Assembly: GCF_019039055.1 (NCBI RefSeq)
Contig: NZ_JAHOPB010000001.1
Coordinates: forward strand, 3,074,001-3,138,000
DNA: 64,000 nucleotides
Source of the DNA: Reyranella humidisoli
GTDB taxonomy: Bacteria > Pseudomonadota > Alphaproteobacteria > Reyranellales > Reyranellaceae
Direction: 5' to 3'
Shown: positions 1 to 13,803 of the stretch, in pieces
Layout of the letters: each line of letters begins with the position of its first letter
Position numbering within the stretch: position 1 is the first letter of the stretch
Notes under the pieces: model-generated
What the model saw: the letters and a program-made list of their open reading frames with translations, nothing else
Databases searched by the model: none
What the model was told of the DNA's origin: nothing
Program-made: the position numbers and the translations under genes

Positions 1-109
1 TATTCATCCGCGCGGGGCAGTGCGTTAGTCGCTATGCCCGCGCATATGCTTTGTGCCGACGCGTCGATGTTGGGCGGACCCGAGACGGCGTTAAGGAAAC
101 CGGAAATCA

Positions 110-481
110 ATGCCGACTATTAACCAGCTGATCCGCAAGCAGCGCCACGGCCTCAAGGCCCACAACAAGGTGCCGGCGCTCGAGGCTTGCCCGCAGAAGC
201 GTGGCGTTTGCACCCGCGTCTACACCACGACGCCCAAGAAGCCGAACTCCGCGCTGCGCAAGGTCGCCAAGGTGCGTCTGACCAACTCTTACGAGGTGGT
301 GAGCTACATCCCGGGCGAGGGTCACAATCTCCAGGAGCATTCGGTGGTCATGATTCGCGGTGGTCGCGTGAAGGACCTTCCGGGCGTTCGCTATCACATC
401 ATTCGCGGCACCCTCGATACGCAGGGTGTCAAGGACCGCAAGCAACGCCGTTCGAAGTACGGCGCGAAGCGTCCGAAGTAG
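110..481 (+). CDS. rpsL: 30S ribosomal protein S12
   Basis: This 123-residue protein has the usual S12 length and opens with [12 protein letters not shown], as in bacterial S12. It sits at the decoding centre of the 30S subunit. The loop [13 protein letters not shown] carries Lys43 and the second loop [12 protein letters not shown] carries Lys88. Both are the wild-type residues whose replacement gives streptomycin resistance in other bacteria, so the allele looks drug-sensitive. Asp89, the residue methylthiolated by RimO in E. coli, is present. The ATG follows an AAGGAAA ribosome-binding site. It is the first gene of the str group here; in related genomes rpoC lies upstream, outside this window. 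Confidence 0.99.
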   Translation: MPTINQLIRKQRHGLKAHNKVPALEACPQKRGVCTRVYTTTPKKPNSALRKVAKVRLTNSYEVVSYIPGEGHNLQEHSVVMIRGGRVKDLPGVRYHIIRGTLDTQGVKDRKQRRSKYGAKRPK

Positions 482-496
482 GCGAGGGAGAAAAGC

Positions 497-967
497 ATGT
501 CCCGTCGTCGCGCAGCTGAAAAGCGTGAAGTCCTGCCGGACGCCAAGTTCGGCGATATCGTTCTCAGCAAGTTCATGAACACGCTGATGGAGCGTGGCAA
601 GAAGTCGGTCGCCGAGCACATCGTCTACGGTGCGCTCGATGAGGTCGAGGCCAAGCTCAAGCAGGATCCGGTTCCGGCCTTCCACGAGGCGCTGGAGAAC
701 GTGAAGCCGGCCGTCGAGGTCCGCTCGCGTCGCGTCGGTGGTGCCACCTATCAGGTGCCCGTCGAGGTCCGTCCGGAGCGTCGTCAGGCGCTGGCCATCC
801 GCTGGATCATCCAGGCCGCCCGCGACCGCTCCGGCCACAGCATGACCGAGAAGCTCTCCGCCGAGCTGCTCGACGCCTTCAATCGTCGCGGTAACGCGGT
901 GAAGAAGCGCGAGGACACCCACAAGATGGCCGACGCCAACAAGGCGTTCGCGCACTACCGCTGGTAA
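497..967 (+). CDS. rpsG: 30S ribosomal protein S7
   Basis: The 156-residue product matches S7 from end to end, opening with [20 protein letters not shown] and ending in a typical AHYRW tail. S7 nucleates assembly of the 16S rRNA 3' domain in the 30S head and lines the mRNA exit channel. In E. coli it also represses the str operon translationally; whether that happens here cannot be read from the sequence. It starts 15 nt after rpsL behind a GAGGGAG ribosome-binding site. Confidence 0.99.
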   Translation: MSRRRAAEKREVLPDAKFGDIVLSKFMNTLMERGKKSVAEHIVYGALDEVEAKLKQDPVPAFHEALENVKPAVEVRSRRVGGATYQVPVEVRPERRQALAIRWIIQAARDRSGHSMTEKLSAELLDAFNRRGNAVKKREDTHKMADANKAFAHYRW

Positions 968-1003
968 GCGCTCTCCAGGCCCCCTCCAAGAAAGCCCAGT
1001 TCC

Positions 1004-3109
<2,106 letters not shown>

Positions 3110-3138
3110 CAAACCGAATTTAAGTAAGGAAGACGACT

Positions 3139-4329
<1,191 letters not shown>

Positions 4330-4357
4330 ACGTAACGGACGCGACAAGGCGAACATC

Positions 4358-4678
4358 ATGGCCATGGACAACACAAACATCCGGATCCGGCTGAAGGCCT
4401 TCGATCACCGCGTGCTCGATTCGTCGACCAGCGAGATCGTCAGCACGGCCAAGCGGACGGGCGCACAGGTGCGTGGGCCCATCCCGTTGCCGACCGGCAT
4501 CGAGAAGTTCACGGTCAACCGTTCGCCGCACATCGACAAGAAGTCGCGTGAGCAGTTCGAGATCCGTACGCATAAGCGTGTGCTCGATATCGTCGATCCG
4601 ACGCCGCAGACCGTGGACGCGCTGATGAAGCTCGACCTCGCCTCCGGCGTGGACGTCGAGATCAAGCTCGGCGCCTAA
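4358..4678 (+). CDS. rpsJ: 30S ribosomal protein S10 (NusE)
   Basis: The product is 106 residues and contains the S10 core [15 protein letters not shown] and the loop region [18 protein letters not shown]10 belongs to the 30S head and, with NusB, also takes part in transcription antitermination. Two ATG codons lie six nt apart (4358 and 4364). I chose the first because AAGGCG stands 6-7 nt upstream; the second would give a 104-residue protein, closer to the common length. It begins 28 nt after tuf, so the str and S10 groups are fused here. Confidence 0.98.
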   Translation: MAMDNTNIRIRLKAFDHRVLDSSTSEIVSTAKRTGAQVRGPIPLPTGIEKFTVNRSPHIDKKSREQFEIRTHKRVLDIVDPTPQTVDALMKLDLASGVDVEIKLGA

Positions 4679-4705
4679 GCGGACCAGGAAAGAAGGAAGA
4701 AGACC

Positions 4706-5425
4706 ATGCGTTGCGGTCTCGTCACCCAGAAGGTCGGCATGACCCGCGTCTTCAACGACGCCGGGGAACATGTGCCCGTCACCGTTCTGAAGGTGGATCA
4801 GCTGCAGGTTGTTGCTGTCCGCTCGGAAGAGAAGGACAAGTACGTCGCCGTGCAGCTCGGCTATGGCAAGGCCAAGGTAAAGAACGTGACCCAGCCGATG
4901 CGCGGTCACTTCGCCAAGGCCAAGGTCGAGCCGAAGAAGAAGCTCGTCGAGTTCCGGGTCGCCAAGGACGCCGTTCTCGAAGTCGGCGCCGAGCTGGTGC
5001 CCAGCCACTTTGTGCCGGGCCAGTTCGTCGACGTCGTCGGCACCACGATCGGCCGCGGTTTCACCGGCTCGATGGTTCGCTGGAACTTCCACGGCCTCGA
5101 GGCCAGCCACGGCGTGTCGGTCTCGCACCGTTCGCATGGCTCGACCGGTAACCGCCAGGATCCCGGCCGTACGTTCCCCGGCAAGAAGATGGCCGGCCAC
5201 TACGGCAACGAGCGCGTGACCACGCAGAACCTGAAGGTCGTCGCCGTCGACGACGAGAAGGGCCTGTTGCTGGTGTCCGGCGCCGTTCCCGGCCCGGCCA
5301 ACGGCTACATCATCGTCAAGGACGCCTCCAAGCGCGCCCGTCACAAGGATGCTCCCTACCCGGCCGGCCTGCGCAAGGCTGCTGGCGAGGCGGCTCCGGC
5401 GGCTGAAGCCGCTCCGCAGGCTTAA
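4706..5425 (+). CDS. rplC: 50S ribosomal protein L3
   Basis: The 239-residue product begins [18 protein letters not shown], as in alphaproteobacterial L3, an early-assembling 50S protein reaching towards the peptidyl transferase centre. The conserved extension with [20 protein letters not shown] keeps the glutamine that PrmB methylates in E. coli. An alanine-rich C-terminal tail (about 20 residues) extends beyond the E. coli protein, which is common in alphaproteobacteria. A strong purine-rich leader (GGAAAGAAGGAAGAAG) precedes the ATG. Confidence 0.99.
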   Translation: MRCGLVTQKVGMTRVFNDAGEHVPVTVLKVDQLQVVAVRSEEKDKYVAVQLGYGKAKVKNVTQPMRGHFAKAKVEPKKKLVEFRVAKDAVLEVGAELVPSHFVPGQFVDVVGTTIGRGFTGSMVRWNFHGLEASHGVSVSHRSHGSTGNRQDPGRTFPGKKMAGHYGNERVTTQNLKVVAVDDEKGLLLVSGAVPGPANGYIIVKDASKRARHKDAPYPAGLRKAAGEAAPAAEAAPQA

Positions 5426-5435
5426 GGATCAGGTC

Positions 5436-6056
5436 ATGAAGATCGCGGTCAAGACCATCGAGGGCGGCAGCGCCGGCGAGATCGATCTCGCCGATGCGGT
5501 GTTCGGCGTCCCCGTTCGCAAGGACATCCTGCAGCGCTGCGTCGTGTGGCAGCTGTCGCGCCGCCAGCAGGGCACGCACAAGACCAAGGGTCGCTCCGAG
5601 ATCACGGCGACGGCCAAAAAGATGTACGCCCAGAAGGGCACCGGTCGCGCCCGTCACGGCAACGAGGCGGCGCCTCAGTTCCGCGGCGGCGGCAAGGCCT
5701 TCGGTCCGGTCGTGCGCAGCCACGCCAGCGACCTGCCGAAGAAGGTCCGCCAGCTCGCGCTGCGCACCGCGCTGTCGGCTAAGGCGGCCGAGGGCAAGCT
5801 GATCGTGGTCGAGGCGGCGGCGCTGGCCGAGCCGAAGACCGCCCAGCTGAAGGGTCACTTCGGCAAGCTCGGCGTCACCAGCGTCCTGGTGATCGGCGGC
5901 GCCGAGATCGACACGAACTTCGCCCGTGCCGCGGCCAACATCGCTCATGTCGATGTGCTGCCGCAGCAGGGCGCGAACGTCTACGACATCCTGCGCCGCG
6001 ACACGCTGGTGCTCACCAAGGATGCCGTGAAGCACCTCGAGGAGCGTCTGCAATGA
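5436..6056 (+). CDS. rplD: 50S ribosomal protein L4
   Basis: The ATG at 5436 gives a 206-residue protein starting [18 protein letters not shown], the usual L4 length. The frame is open further upstream, but that part is out of register with L4 and overlaps rplC. The arginine- and glycine-rich loop around [20 protein letters not shown] is the part of L4 that lines the exit-tunnel constriction. In E. coli L4 represses its own operon through the leader; no such leader could be recognised here. An AAGGATCAGG ribosome-binding site lies just upstream. Confidence 0.98.
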   Translation: MKIAVKTIEGGSAGEIDLADAVFGVPVRKDILQRCVVWQLSRRQQGTHKTKGRSEITATAKKMYAQKGTGRARHGNEAAPQFRGGGKAFGPVVRSHASDLPKKVRQLALRTALSAKAAEGKLIVVEAAALAEPKTAQLKGHFGKLGVTSVLVIGGAEIDTNFARAAANIAHVDVLPQQGANVYDILRRDTLVLTKDAVKHLEERLQ

Positions 6057-6376
6057 GCGCCAAGCGGTACATCCCCGCAACCGTCTCGCGTTCGCGCATG
6101 TACGAAGTGATTCGTGCACCGCTGATCACCGAGAAGACGACCAACGGCTCGGAGCACAGCCAGGTGACCTTCAAGGTCGCCGCCGACGCGACCAAGCCGG
6201 AGATCAAGCAGGCCATCGAAGGTCTGTTCAAGGTCAAGGTCAAGGCGGTGAACACCGTCACGGTCAAGGGCAAGAGCAAGGTTTTCCGCGGCCGTCCCGG
6301 CGTGCGGAGCGACTGGAAGAAGGCGATCGTCTCGCTGGTCGAGGGTCACAAGATCGACGTGACCACGGGCCTGTAG
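6053..6376 (+). CDS. rplW: 50S ribosomal protein L23
   Basis: The 107-residue protein overlaps the end of rplD by four bases (ATGA), so the two are probably translationally coupled. The L23 core starts at [14 protein letters not shown]. The roughly 15 residues before it ([15 protein letters not shown]) are a little longer than usual, and Met16 at 6098 is an alternative start. L23 sits at the tunnel exit, where trigger factor and the signal recognition particle dock. Confidence 0.97.
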   Translation: MSAKRYIPATVSRSRMYEVIRAPLITEKTTNGSEHSQVTFKVAADATKPEIKQAIEGLFKVKVKAVNTVTVKGKSKVFRGRPGVRSDWKKAIVSLVEGHKIDVTTGL

Positions 6377-6392
6377 GACGGGAGACAGACAA

Positions 6393-7223
6393 ATGGCCTT
6401 GAAGACATTTAAGCCGATCACGCCGTCCCTGCGACAGCTGGTCATCGTCGACCGTACCGGCCTCTGGAAGGGCAAGCCGGTCAAGGAACTGACGCGCGGC
6501 AAGAGCAACACCGGCGGTCGCAACAACCACGGTCACATCACCAGCCACCACATGGGCGGCGGTCATAAGCGCCGCCTGCGCCTCATCGACTTCAAGCGTC
6601 GCAAGTTCGGCGTGACGGCGACGGTCGAGCGGCTGGAATACGACCCCAACCGGACGGCGTTCATCGCGCTGGTCAAGTACACCGACGGCGAGCAGGCCTA
6701 TATCCTGGCGCCGCAGCGTCTGAAGGCCGGCGACGAGATCGTCTCGGGCGAGCGCGTCGACATCAAGCCGGGCAACGCCATGCCGCTCGCCAACATGCCG
6801 GTCGGAACGATCGTGCATAACGTCGAGCTGAAGGTTGGTCGCGGCGGCCAGCTGGCCCGTTCGGCCGGCAACTACGCCCAGCTCGTCGGCAAGGATGCCG
6901 GCTACGCGCAGATCAAGCTCAGCTCCGGCGAGCTGCGCCTGGTGCCGGGCGGTTGCCTGGCCACCGTCGGTGCCGTTTCGAACCCCGACAACCAGAACAT
7001 CGTCATCGGCAAGGCTGGTCGCCAGCGCTGGCTCGGCCGTCGTCCCACCGTCCGCGGTGTCGTGATGAACCCGGTCGACCATCCGCACGGCGGTGGTGAA
7101 GGCCGCACCTCGGGTGGCCGTCATCCGGTCACGCCGTGGGGCAAGCCGACCAAGGGCAAGAAGACCCGTAAGAACAAGGCGACGGACAAGCTGATCATCC
7201 GCCGCCGGCATGCGACGCGCTAG
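6393..7223 (+). CDS. rplB: 50S ribosomal protein L2
   Basis: The product is 276 residues and typical for L2, which is needed for subunit association and peptidyl transferase assembly. The C-terminal signature [16 protein letters not shown] with the essential histidine region is intact, and the protein ends in the usual basic tail. GGGAGA precedes the ATG, 16 nt after rplW. Confidence 0.99.
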   Translation: MALKTFKPITPSLRQLVIVDRTGLWKGKPVKELTRGKSNTGGRNNHGHITSHHMGGGHKRRLRLIDFKRRKFGVTATVERLEYDPNRTAFIALVKYTDGEQAYILAPQRLKAGDEIVSGERVDIKPGNAMPLANMPVGTIVHNVELKVGRGGQLARSAGNYAQLVGKDAGYAQIKLSSGELRLVPGGCLATVGAVSNPDNQNIVIGKAGRQRWLGRRPTVRGVVMNPVDHPHGGGEGRTSGGRHPVTPWGKPTKGKKTRKNKATDKLIIRRRHATR

Positions 7224-7234
7224 GAGATAGGACA

Positions 7235-7513
7235 GTGGCACGTTCCGTTTGGAAGGGCCCCTTCGTTGAAGGCAGCCTGATCAAGAAGGCCGAGAAGTCG
7301 CGCGGCAGCATCCGCAGCGAAGTGATCAAGACATGGTCGCGTCGTTCGACCATCCTGCCGCAGTTCGTCGGCCTGACGTTCGGCGTCTACAACGGCAAGA
7401 AGTTCATCCCGGTGAACGTCACCGAGGAGATGGTCGGTCACAAGCTCGGCGAATTCTCGCCGACCCGCACCTTCACTGGCCATGCCGGTGACAAGAAAGT
7501 GTCGAAGGATTAA
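7235..7513 (+). CDS. rpsS: 30S ribosomal protein S19
   Basis: The 92-residue protein reads [15 protein letters not shown] at its start and contains the S19 signature [20 protein letters not shown]. It belongs to the 30S head close to S13. The start codon is GTG rather than ATG, supported by AGGAGATAGG immediately upstream and by agreement with the S19 N-terminus. Confidence 0.98.
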   Translation: MARSVWKGPFVEGSLIKKAEKSRGSIRSEVIKTWSRRSTILPQFVGLTFGVYNGKKFIPVNVTEEMVGHKLGEFSPTRTFTGHAGDKKVSKD

Positions 7514-7519
7514 CGCGCG

Positions 7520-7905
7520 ATGAGCAAGCCATCCGCTCCCCGCCGCGAGGCGGACAACGAAGCCAAGGCCGTCCTGCGCGCCGTGCGTATCAGCCCGCGC
7601 AAGCTCGACCTCGTGGCCGCGACGATCCGCGGCAAGAAGGCCGCGACGGCCGTCAACGAGCTCACCTTCTCCAAGAAGCGGATCGCCCGCGACGTGAAGA
7701 AGGCTTTGAATTCGGCCATCGCCAATGCCGAGAACAACCACAACCTCGATGTCGACCGCCTGGTCGTCGCCGAGGCGTCGGTCGGCAAGGGCCTGGTGAT
7801 GAAGCGTTTCCAGACGCGCGGCCGCGGTCGTGCGGCAGGCATCGTCAAGCCGTTCGCTCATCTCACGATCGTGGTGCGCGAGCGCGCCGAGGCGGAGGAC
7901 AAGTA

Positions 7906-7906
<1 letters not shown>
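7520..7906 (+). CDS. rplV: 50S ribosomal protein L22
   Basis: The 128-residue product contains the L22 core ([20 protein letters not shown]) and the long beta-hairpin with [17 protein letters not shown] that reaches into the exit tunnel. It starts only 6 nt after rpsS and shares its last base with the first base of rpsC. Confidence 0.98.
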
Positions 7907-8625
<719 letters not shown>

Positions 8626-8631
8626 TCCACC

Positions 8632-9051
8632 ATGCTGCAACCCAAGCGCACCAAGTACCGCAAGGCCTTCAAGGGCCGTATCAGCGGCGCTGCCAAGGGC
8701 GGCTTCAACCTCGACTTCGGCTCCTACGGGCTGAAGGCGATGGAGCCGGATCGCCTGACCGCGCGCCAGATCGAGGCGGCCCGCCGCGCCATCACGCGTC
8801 ACATGAAGCGTGCCGGCCGCGTCTGGATCCGCGTGTTCCCGGACGTCCCCGTCTCGAAGAAGCCGGCTGAGGTCCGCATGGGCTCCGGCAAGGGCGCGCC
8901 CGAATTCTGGGCGGCCCGCGTGAAGCCGGGCCGCATCCTGTTCGAACTCGAGGGCGTCTCGGGCGTTATCGCCAAGGAAGCCCTGGCGCTCGGCGCCGCG
9001 AAGCTGCCGATCAAGACCCGCTTTGTCAGCCGCGTCGGCGCCGAAGGCTGA
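8632..9051 (+). CDS. rplP: 50S ribosomal protein L16
   Basis: The product is 139 residues and opens [17 protein letters not shown], as in L16, a late-assembling protein near the A-site tRNA elbow. The conserved stretch [20 protein letters not shown] is present, including the arginine region that YcfD hydroxylates in E. coli. It lies 6 nt after rpsC. Confidence 0.98.
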   Translation: MLQPKRTKYRKAFKGRISGAAKGGFNLDFGSYGLKAMEPDRLTARQIEAARRAITRHMKRAGRVWIRVFPDVPVSKKPAEVRMGSGKGAPEFWAARVKPGRILFELEGVSGVIAKEALALGAAKLPIKTRFVSRVGAEG

Positions 9052-9062
9052 GGGAGAAGGAC

Positions 9063-9254
9063 ATGAAGGCCACCGATCTGCGCCCCAAGACCAAGGACGA
9101 GCTCAAGAACGAGCTCGGCAACCTTCGCAAGGAGGCATTCAACCTGCGCTTCCAGAAGGCTGGGGGCCAGCTGCAGAAGACTTCCCGCGCGCGCCAGGTT
9201 CGTCGCGACATCGCCCGCATCAAGACGGTGCTGGGCGACAAGGCCGCCGGTTAA
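9063..9254 (+). CDS. rpmC: 50S ribosomal protein L29
   Basis: This 63-residue helical protein ([19 protein letters not shown]) matches L29, which sits beside L23 at the tunnel exit. The order rplP-rpmC-rpsQ is universal in bacteria. A GAGGGAGAAGG ribosome-binding site precedes the ATG. Confidence 0.98.
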   Translation: MKATDLRPKTKDELKNELGNLRKEAFNLRFQKAGGQLQKTSRARQVRRDIARIKTVLGDKAAG

Positions 9255-9264
9255 GGAGCACGAA

Positions 9265-9513
9265 ATGCCGAAGCGTATCCTGGAAGGCGTCGTCGTCAGC
9301 GACAAGATGGACAAGACCATTGTCGTCAAGGTCGAGCGCCGCGTTCAGCATCCGATCTACAAGAAGTTCATTCGCAAGTCGAAGAAGTATCACGCGCACG
9401 ACGAAGCCAACGCCTTCAAGGGCAAGGTTGGTGAAATCGTCCGCATCCGCGAGTGCCGCCCGCTGTCCAAGACCAAGAGCTGGGAAGTTCTGGTCGAAGG
9501 CGCCCAGGCTTAA
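9265..9513 (+). CDS. rpsQ: 30S ribosomal protein S17
   Basis: The 82-residue OB-fold protein starts [20 protein letters not shown] and contains [14 protein letters not shown] and [13 protein letters not shown], the S17 signatures. It binds the 5' domain of 16S rRNA early in assembly. It starts 10 nt after rpmC behind an AAGGAG site. Confidence 0.98.
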   Translation: MPKRILEGVVVSDKMDKTIVVKVERRVQHPIYKKFIRKSKKYHAHDEANAFKGKVGEIVRIRECRPLSKTKSWEVLVEGAQA

Positions 9514-9531
9514 GCGGTCGGAGCAAAAGTC

Positions 9532-9900
9532 ATGATTCAGATGCGAACCAACCTCGAGGTCGCCGACAATTCGGGCGCCCGTCGAGTCCAGTGCATCAAG
9601 GTGCTGGGCGGCTCCCGCCGCAAGTATGCAAGTGTCGGCGACGTCATCGTCGTGTCGATCAAGGAAGCCATTCCGCGCGGCAAGGTGAAGAAGGGCGAGG
9701 TGCATCGCGCCGTCGTCGTCCGCACCTCGTTCGCCCTGCGCCGCCCCGACGGCAGCGCCATCCGTTTCGATCGCAACGCCGCCGTGCTCATCAGCAAGCA
9801 GGACGAACCGATCGGCACTCGTATCTTCGGACCGGTGACGCGCGAGCTGCGCGCCAAGAAGTTCATGAAGATCATCTCGCTTGCGCCTGAGGTGCTCTAG
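9532..9900 (+). CDS. rplN: 50S ribosomal protein L14
   Basis: The 122-residue protein starts [18 protein letters not shown] and ends with [11 protein letters not shown]14 takes part in an intersubunit bridge and is the docking site for the silencing factor RsfS in other bacteria. It is followed after two bases by rplX. Confidence 0.99.
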   Translation: MIQMRTNLEVADNSGARRVQCIKVLGGSRRKYASVGDVIVVSIKEAIPRGKVKKGEVHRAVVVRTSFALRRPDGSAIRFDRNAAVLISKQDEPIGTRIFGPVTRELRAKKFMKIISLAPEVL

Positions 9901-9902
9901 CC

Positions 9903-10226
9903 ATGGCAATCAAACTGAAGATCAAGAAGGGCGACCGGGTGAAAGTCATCACCGGTGGCAGCAAAGGCAAGGTGGGCGACGTTCTGCGCGTTCTTCCCAA
10001 GGAGAACCGCGTGGTCGTTTCCGGCGTGAACATGATCAAGCGCCACACCAAGCCGAGCCGTGCGGAAGCCGGCGGCATCATCGAACGCGAGGCCACGATC
10101 CACGTCTCCAACGTGGCCCTGCTGGATCCCAAATCGGACAAGCCGACGAAGGTCGGGTTCCGGTTCCTTGAAGACGGCCGCAAGGTGCGCATCGCGCGTG
10201 CCTCCGGCGAGACCATCGACCGCTAG
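9903..10226 (+). CDS. rplX: 50S ribosomal protein L24
   Basis: The 107-residue protein has an N-terminal KOW motif ([20 protein letters not shown], residues about 8-28) and the L24 continuation [17 protein letters not shown]. It initiates 50S assembly. It begins two bases after the rplN stop, so it is probably coupled to it. Confidence 0.98.
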   Translation: MAIKLKIKKGDRVKVITGGSKGKVGDVLRVLPKENRVVVSGVNMIKRHTKPSRAEAGGIIEREATIHVSNVALLDPKSDKPTKVGFRFLEDGRKVRIARASGETIDR

Positions 10227-10237
10227 GAGAACGGGCC

Positions 10238-10780
10238 ATGCCCGCGCGTCTGCAAGAACACTACACCAAGACCGTGCGTGAAGCGCTGATCAAGGAGTTC
10301 TCCTATCAGAACCCCTTCCAGGTGCCGAAGCTCGAGAAGATCGTCATCAACATGGGCGTCGGCGAGGCGGTCAATGACCGCAAGGCCGTCGACGGCGCCG
10401 TGGCCGACCTGACGGCGATTACCGGTCAGAAGCCGGTGATCACCCGGTCGCGCAAGTCGATCGCGACCTTCAAGCTGCGTGAAGGCATGGCGATCGGCAC
10501 CAAGGTCACGCTGCGCCGCGACCGGATGTACGAATTCATCGACCGCCTGATCAACATCGCCCTGCCGCGGGTTCGCGACTTCCGCGGACTGAACGGCAAG
10601 TCGTTCGACGGCAATGGCAACTACGCCATGGGCCTGAAGGAGCAGATCGTGTTCCCTGAAATCGACTACGACAAGGTCGACCAGGTGCGCGGTATGGACA
10701 TCATCATCTGCACGACGGCGAAGACGGATGCGGAAGCCAGGTCGCTTCTCCGCGCTTTCGACTTCCCGTTCGTGAACTGA
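10238..10780 (+). CDS. rplE: 50S ribosomal protein L5
   Basis: The 180-residue product contains [19 protein letters not shown] and [20 protein letters not shown], typical of L5, which binds 5S rRNA in the central protuberance and contacts the P-site tRNA. The ATG follows AGGAGAACGGG. Confidence 0.98.
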   Translation: MPARLQEHYTKTVREALIKEFSYQNPFQVPKLEKIVINMGVGEAVNDRKAVDGAVADLTAITGQKPVITRSRKSIATFKLREGMAIGTKVTLRRDRMYEFIDRLINIALPRVRDFRGLNGKSFDGNGNYAMGLKEQIVFPEIDYDKVDQVRGMDIIICTTAKTDAEARSLLRAFDFPFVN

Positions 10781-10794
10781 GGCCGGAGAAACAC

Positions 10795-11100
10795 ATGGCC
10801 AAGACTAGCTCGGTCGAGAAGAACAACCGGCGTGCAAAGTTGGCGAAGCAATACGCCGGCAAGCGCGCCAAGCTGAAGTCGATGGCGGTCGACGACAAGT
10901 TGACGCCGGAAGAGCGCTTCGGGGCCCGCCTCAAGCTGGCGGACCTGCCGCGCAATTCGTCGCCGACGCGTGTCCGCAATCGGTGCGAACTCACGGGCCG
11001 CCCGCGGGCCGTGTATCGCAAGTTCAAGCTGTCGCGCGTTGCGCTGCGTCAGCTGGCGTCGCTGGGTGCTCTGCCCGGCGTCGTGAAGTCGAGCTGGTAA
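10795..11100 (+). CDS. rpsN: 30S ribosomal protein S14, zinc-free type
   Basis: The 101-residue protein carries the S14 signature [19 protein letters not shown]. The four-cysteine zinc ribbon of the short S14 form is absent; only one cysteine is present. This is therefore the long zinc-independent paralog usual in proteobacteria. S14 lies in the 30S head next to S3 and S10. Confidence 0.98.
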   Translation: MAKTSSVEKNNRRAKLAKQYAGKRAKLKSMAVDDKLTPEERFGARLKLADLPRNSSPTRVRNRCELTGRPRAVYRKFKLSRVALRQLASLGALPGVVKSSW

Positions 11101-11116
11101 ACGGGGACCGTAGACC

Positions 11117-11515
11117 ATGGCGATGACAGATCCCGTCGGCGATTTGCTGACCCGTATCCGCAACGGCCAGTCGGCGCGCCTCGACAGCGTGACGGCGCCG
11201 GCTTCGCGGCTTCGGTCGAGTGTTCTCGATGTGCTCCAGCGCGAGGGCTATATCCGCGGCTGGTTCGAAGAAGAGCTGCGCCCCGGCGTTAAGGAGCTCC
11301 GCATCGAGCTGAAGTATGACAACGGCCGTCCGGTCATCAAGGAGATCAAGCGCGTCTCCACTCCGGGGCGTCGCGTCTATTCCAAGATCCGCGAGCTGCC
11401 GCGCCACTTCAACGGGCTCGGCATTTCGATCCTCTCCACGCCGCGCGGTGTCATGTCCGACGCCGAGGCGCGGGCCGCCAATGTCGGCGGCGAAGTCATC
11501 TGCAAGGTGTTCTGA
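11117..11515 (+). CDS. rpsH: 30S ribosomal protein S8
   Basis: The 132-residue protein starts MAMTDPVGDLLTRIRNGQ and ends with the S8 region ISILSTPRGVMSDAEA and GGEVICKVF. S8 organises the 16S central domain and in E. coli represses the spc operon. A second ATG at 11123 would shorten the product by two residues. Confidence 0.98.
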   Translation: MAMTDPVGDLLTRIRNGQSARLDSVTAPASRLRSSVLDVLQREGYIRGWFEEELRPGVKELRIELKYDNGRPVIKEIKRVSTPGRRVYSKIRELPRHFNGLGISILSTPRGVMSDAEARAANVGGEVICKVF

Positions 11516-11517
11516 CC

Positions 11518-12051
11518 ATGTCGCGCGTCGGTAAAAATCCGGTCGCCATCCCGGCCGGTGTCACCATCGAGCTCAAGGGCCAGCACCTCAAGGCCAAGGG
11601 CAAGCGGGGCGAACTCCAGCTCATGGTCCATGACGACGTCACCGTCGCCAAGGAAGCCGAGGGCCTGGTCTTCAAGCCGCGGAACGAGAGCCGTCGCGCC
11701 CGCATGCAGTGGGGCACGGCACGTAACCTGGCCAGCAACGTCGTCCGCGGCGTTTCCGACGGGTTCACCATCAACCTCGAGATCAACGGCGTGGGCTATC
11801 GCGCCGCGGCCGATGCCAAGATGCTGAAGATGCAGCTCGGCTTCAGCCACGATGTCGAGATTCCCATTCCGGCCGGCATCCAGATCAAGGCTCTGAAGCC
11901 GACCGAAATCGAGATTTCCGGCGCCGATCGTCAGCGCGTGGGCCAGATTGCGGCCGAGATTCGCAGTCTGCGTCCGCCGGAGCCCTACAAGGGCAAGGGT
12001 ATCAAGTACTCGACCGAGACGATCCGGCGCAAGGAAGGCAAGAAGAAGTAG
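11518..12051 (+). CDS. rplF: 50S ribosomal protein L6
   Basis: The 177-residue protein shows the two similar L6 halves. It begins [20 protein letters not shown] and carries the C-terminal signature [15 protein letters not shown]. It lies near the L7/L12 stalk base. The ATG follows the rpsH stop with only two bases between, so coupling is likely. Confidence 0.98.
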   Translation: MSRVGKNPVAIPAGVTIELKGQHLKAKGKRGELQLMVHDDVTVAKEAEGLVFKPRNESRRARMQWGTARNLASNVVRGVSDGFTINLEINGVGYRAAADAKMLKMQLGFSHDVEIPIPAGIQIKALKPTEIEISGADRQRVGQIAAEIRSLRPPEPYKGKGIKYSTETIRRKEGKKK

Positions 12052-12064
12052 AGGCGAGAGAACC

Positions 12065-12427
12065 ATGTCCGACCGCAATGCTCTTTTCGCCCGCCGCCAA
12101 CGGCGCACGCGCTATGCGCTGCGCCAGGCCGCCGGCGGCCGTCCGCGTCTCAGCGTTTTCCGCTCAGGCAAGCACATCTATGCCCAGGTCATCGACGACC
12201 GTAAGGGCGTGACCCTGGCCGCAGCCTCGTCGCTCGACAAGGATGTCCGGGGGGCGCTCAAGACCGGCGCCGACAAGGGCGCTGCTGCCGAGGTTGGCAA
12301 GCTGATCGCCGCCCGCGCCGTCGCGGCTGGCGTCAAGGAAGTCATCTTCGATCGCGGTGGCTACACGTATCACGGCCGCATCGCTGCGCTGGCCAATGCC
12401 GCCCGTGAGGGCGGCCTGTCGTTCTGA
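12065..12427 (+). CDS. rplR: 50S ribosomal protein L18
   Basis: The ATG at 12065 gives 120 residues starting [20 protein letters not shown], the normal L18 length. The open frame continues upstream into rplF but does not look like L18 there. L18 binds 5S r[23 protein letters not shown] is the conserved C-terminal part. A GAGGCGAGAG site precedes the start. Confidence 0.98.
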   Translation: MSDRNALFARRQRRTRYALRQAAGGRPRLSVFRSGKHIYAQVIDDRKGVTLAAASSLDKDVRGALKTGADKGAAAEVGKLIAARAVAAGVKEVIFDRGGYTYHGRIAALANAAREGGLSF

Positions 12428-12441
12428 TCGGGAGTTAGAAT

Positions 12442-13032
12442 ATGGCTCGTTCACCCGGTGGTTCCGGCCGTTCTCCGCGCGATCGCGATCGGAGCCGCGA
12501 CCGCGACCGCGACGAGGACAATGAACTGACCGACAAGCTGGTCACGATCAATCGCGTCGCGAAGGTCGTGAAGGGCGGTCGTCGCTTCGCGTTTGCCGCC
12601 ATCGTCGTCGTTGGCGACCAGCGTGGACGCGTCGGCCACGGCGCCGGCAAGGCCCGTGAGGTTCCCGAGGCGATTCGCAAGGCCACGGAAGCGGCCAAGC
12701 GCGGCCTGATCCGCGTGCCGCTGCGCGACGGCCGCACGCTGCATCACGACGTCAAGGGTCGCTTCGGTGCTGGCAAGGTGACGCTGCGCGCCGCCCCGGC
12801 CGGTACCGGCATCATCGCCGGCGGCCCGATGCGTGCCATCTTCGAGACGCTCGGCATCAAGGATATCGTTGCCAAGTCGGTCGGCACGTCGAACCCGCAC
12901 AACATGATCAAGGCGACGTTCAAGGCGCTCGAGCAGCTCAACTCGCCGCGCATGGTCGCCACCCGCCGCGGTAAGAAGGTCGGCGACCTTCTCGGCCGCC
13001 GTGACGAGACGACCGCGGAAGCGGCGGCTTAA
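12442..13032 (+). CDS. rpsE: 30S ribosomal protein S5
   Basis: The 196-residue protein contains the double-stranded-RNA-binding domain beginning [19 protein letters not shown] and the second domain with [16 protein letters not shown]5 contributes to accuracy and to the mRNA entry site. The first 30 or so residues are an arginine/aspartate-rich tail with repeated RDRD units, encoded by near-repeats of a six-base GAYCGN unit. Such tails are common in alphaproteobacterial S5 and are probably disordered. Confidence 0.98.
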   Translation: MARSPGGSGRSPRDRDRSRDRDRDEDNELTDKLVTINRVAKVVKGGRRFAFAAIVVVGDQRGRVGHGAGKAREVPEAIRKATEAAKRGLIRVPLRDGRTLHHDVKGRFGAGKVTLRAAPAGTGIIAGGPMRAIFETLGIKDIVAKSVGTSNPHNMIKATFKALEQLNSPRMVATRRGKKVGDLLGRRDETTAEAAA

Positions 13033-13043
13033 GGAACCGGACC

Positions 13044-13232
13044 ATGGCCAAGACAGTCAAGATCACCCAGACCGGCAGCCACATCGGCCGCACGGACGAT
13101 CAGCGCGCGACGCTGATCGGCCTGGGGCTCAACAAGCGTCATCGCACCCGTGAGCTCGTGGATACGCCCGAAGTTCGCGGCATGATCAACAAGGTGCGCC
13201 ATCTCGTGCGCGTCGAAGAGGAAGCGCGCTAA
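13044..13232 (+). CDS. rpmD: 50S ribosomal protein L30
   Basis: The 62-residue protein reads [20 protein letters not shown] near its start and contains [20 protein letters not shown], the L30 core. It lies between rpsE and rplO, as in most proteobacteria. Confidence 0.97.
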   Translation: MAKTVKITQTGSHIGRTDDQRATLIGLGLNKRHRTRELVDTPEVRGMINKVRHLVRVEEEAR

Positions 13233-13264
13233 GGCCCTTGGGCCGCGGCGCGGAGGTAATTACC

Positions 13265-13744
13265 ATGAGACTGAACCAGATCTCGGACAACCCGGGCGCC
13301 CGCAAGGGCCGCATGCGCGTCGGCCGCGGTATCGGCTCCGGCAAGGGCAAGACCGCCGGTCGCGGCGTCAAGGGCCAGAAGTCCCGTACCGGCGTCGCCA
13401 TCAAGGGCTTCGAGGGCGGCCAGATGCCGCTTTACCGCCGCATCCCGAAGCGCGGCTTCCGTCCGCCGCACCAGAAGAGCTATCAGGTCGTCAATTTGGG
13501 CACGCTCCAGAAGGCGATCGACGACAAGAAGCTCGACGCCGCCAAGGTGATCGACGCCGAGGCGATGCTGGCAGCCGGCCTGTTCAAGAATGCCGCGGAC
13601 GGTGTCCGCCTACTTGGCAAGGGCGAGATCAAGACCAAGATCGAAGTGAAGGTTGCGGGCGCCTCGGCGTCGGCGATCGCCGCGGTCGAGAAGGCCGGCG
13701 GCAAGGTCGAACTCCCGCCCAAGCCCGTGGCCGAAGCGGCCTGA
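13265..13744 (+). CDS. rplO: 50S ribosomal protein L15
   Basis: The ATG at 13265 gives 159 residues beginning [20 protein letters not shown], the normal L15 start, behind a GGAGGTAATT ribosome-binding site. An upstream in-frame ATG at 13238 would add nine residues not seen in the family. L15 has the usual glycine/arginine-rich N-terminal half and stabilises the 50S interior. Confidence 0.98.
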   Translation: MRLNQISDNPGARKGRMRVGRGIGSGKGKTAGRGVKGQKSRTGVAIKGFEGGQMPLYRRIPKRGFRPPHQKSYQVVNLGTLQKAIDDKKLDAAKVIDAEAMLAAGLFKNAADGVRLLGKGEIKTKIEVKVAGASASAIAAVEKAGGKVELPPKPVAEAA

Positions 13745-13803
13745 TCCGGACGGCGTCAACGGGGGCGTCGCTTCCCCCTTGTGTCGTTCACGCGTGAGGT
13801 TTC

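Noticed and set aside
1..109. Promoter of the str group in the first 109 bases
   Set aside because: No convincing -35/-10 pair was seen, and the upstream gene is outside the window.
110..481. Streptomycin-resistance changes in S12
   Set aside because: Lys43 and Lys88 are both wild type.
12442..12540. Arg-Asp repeat tail of S5 as an unusual insertion
   Set aside because: Charged N-terminal tails of this kind are common in alphaproteobacterial S5, so it is not noteworthy.
13761..13778. GGGGG...CCCCC between rplO and secY as a terminator
   Set aside because: The stem is only five pairs with no T-run, and secY must be transcribed from the same operon.
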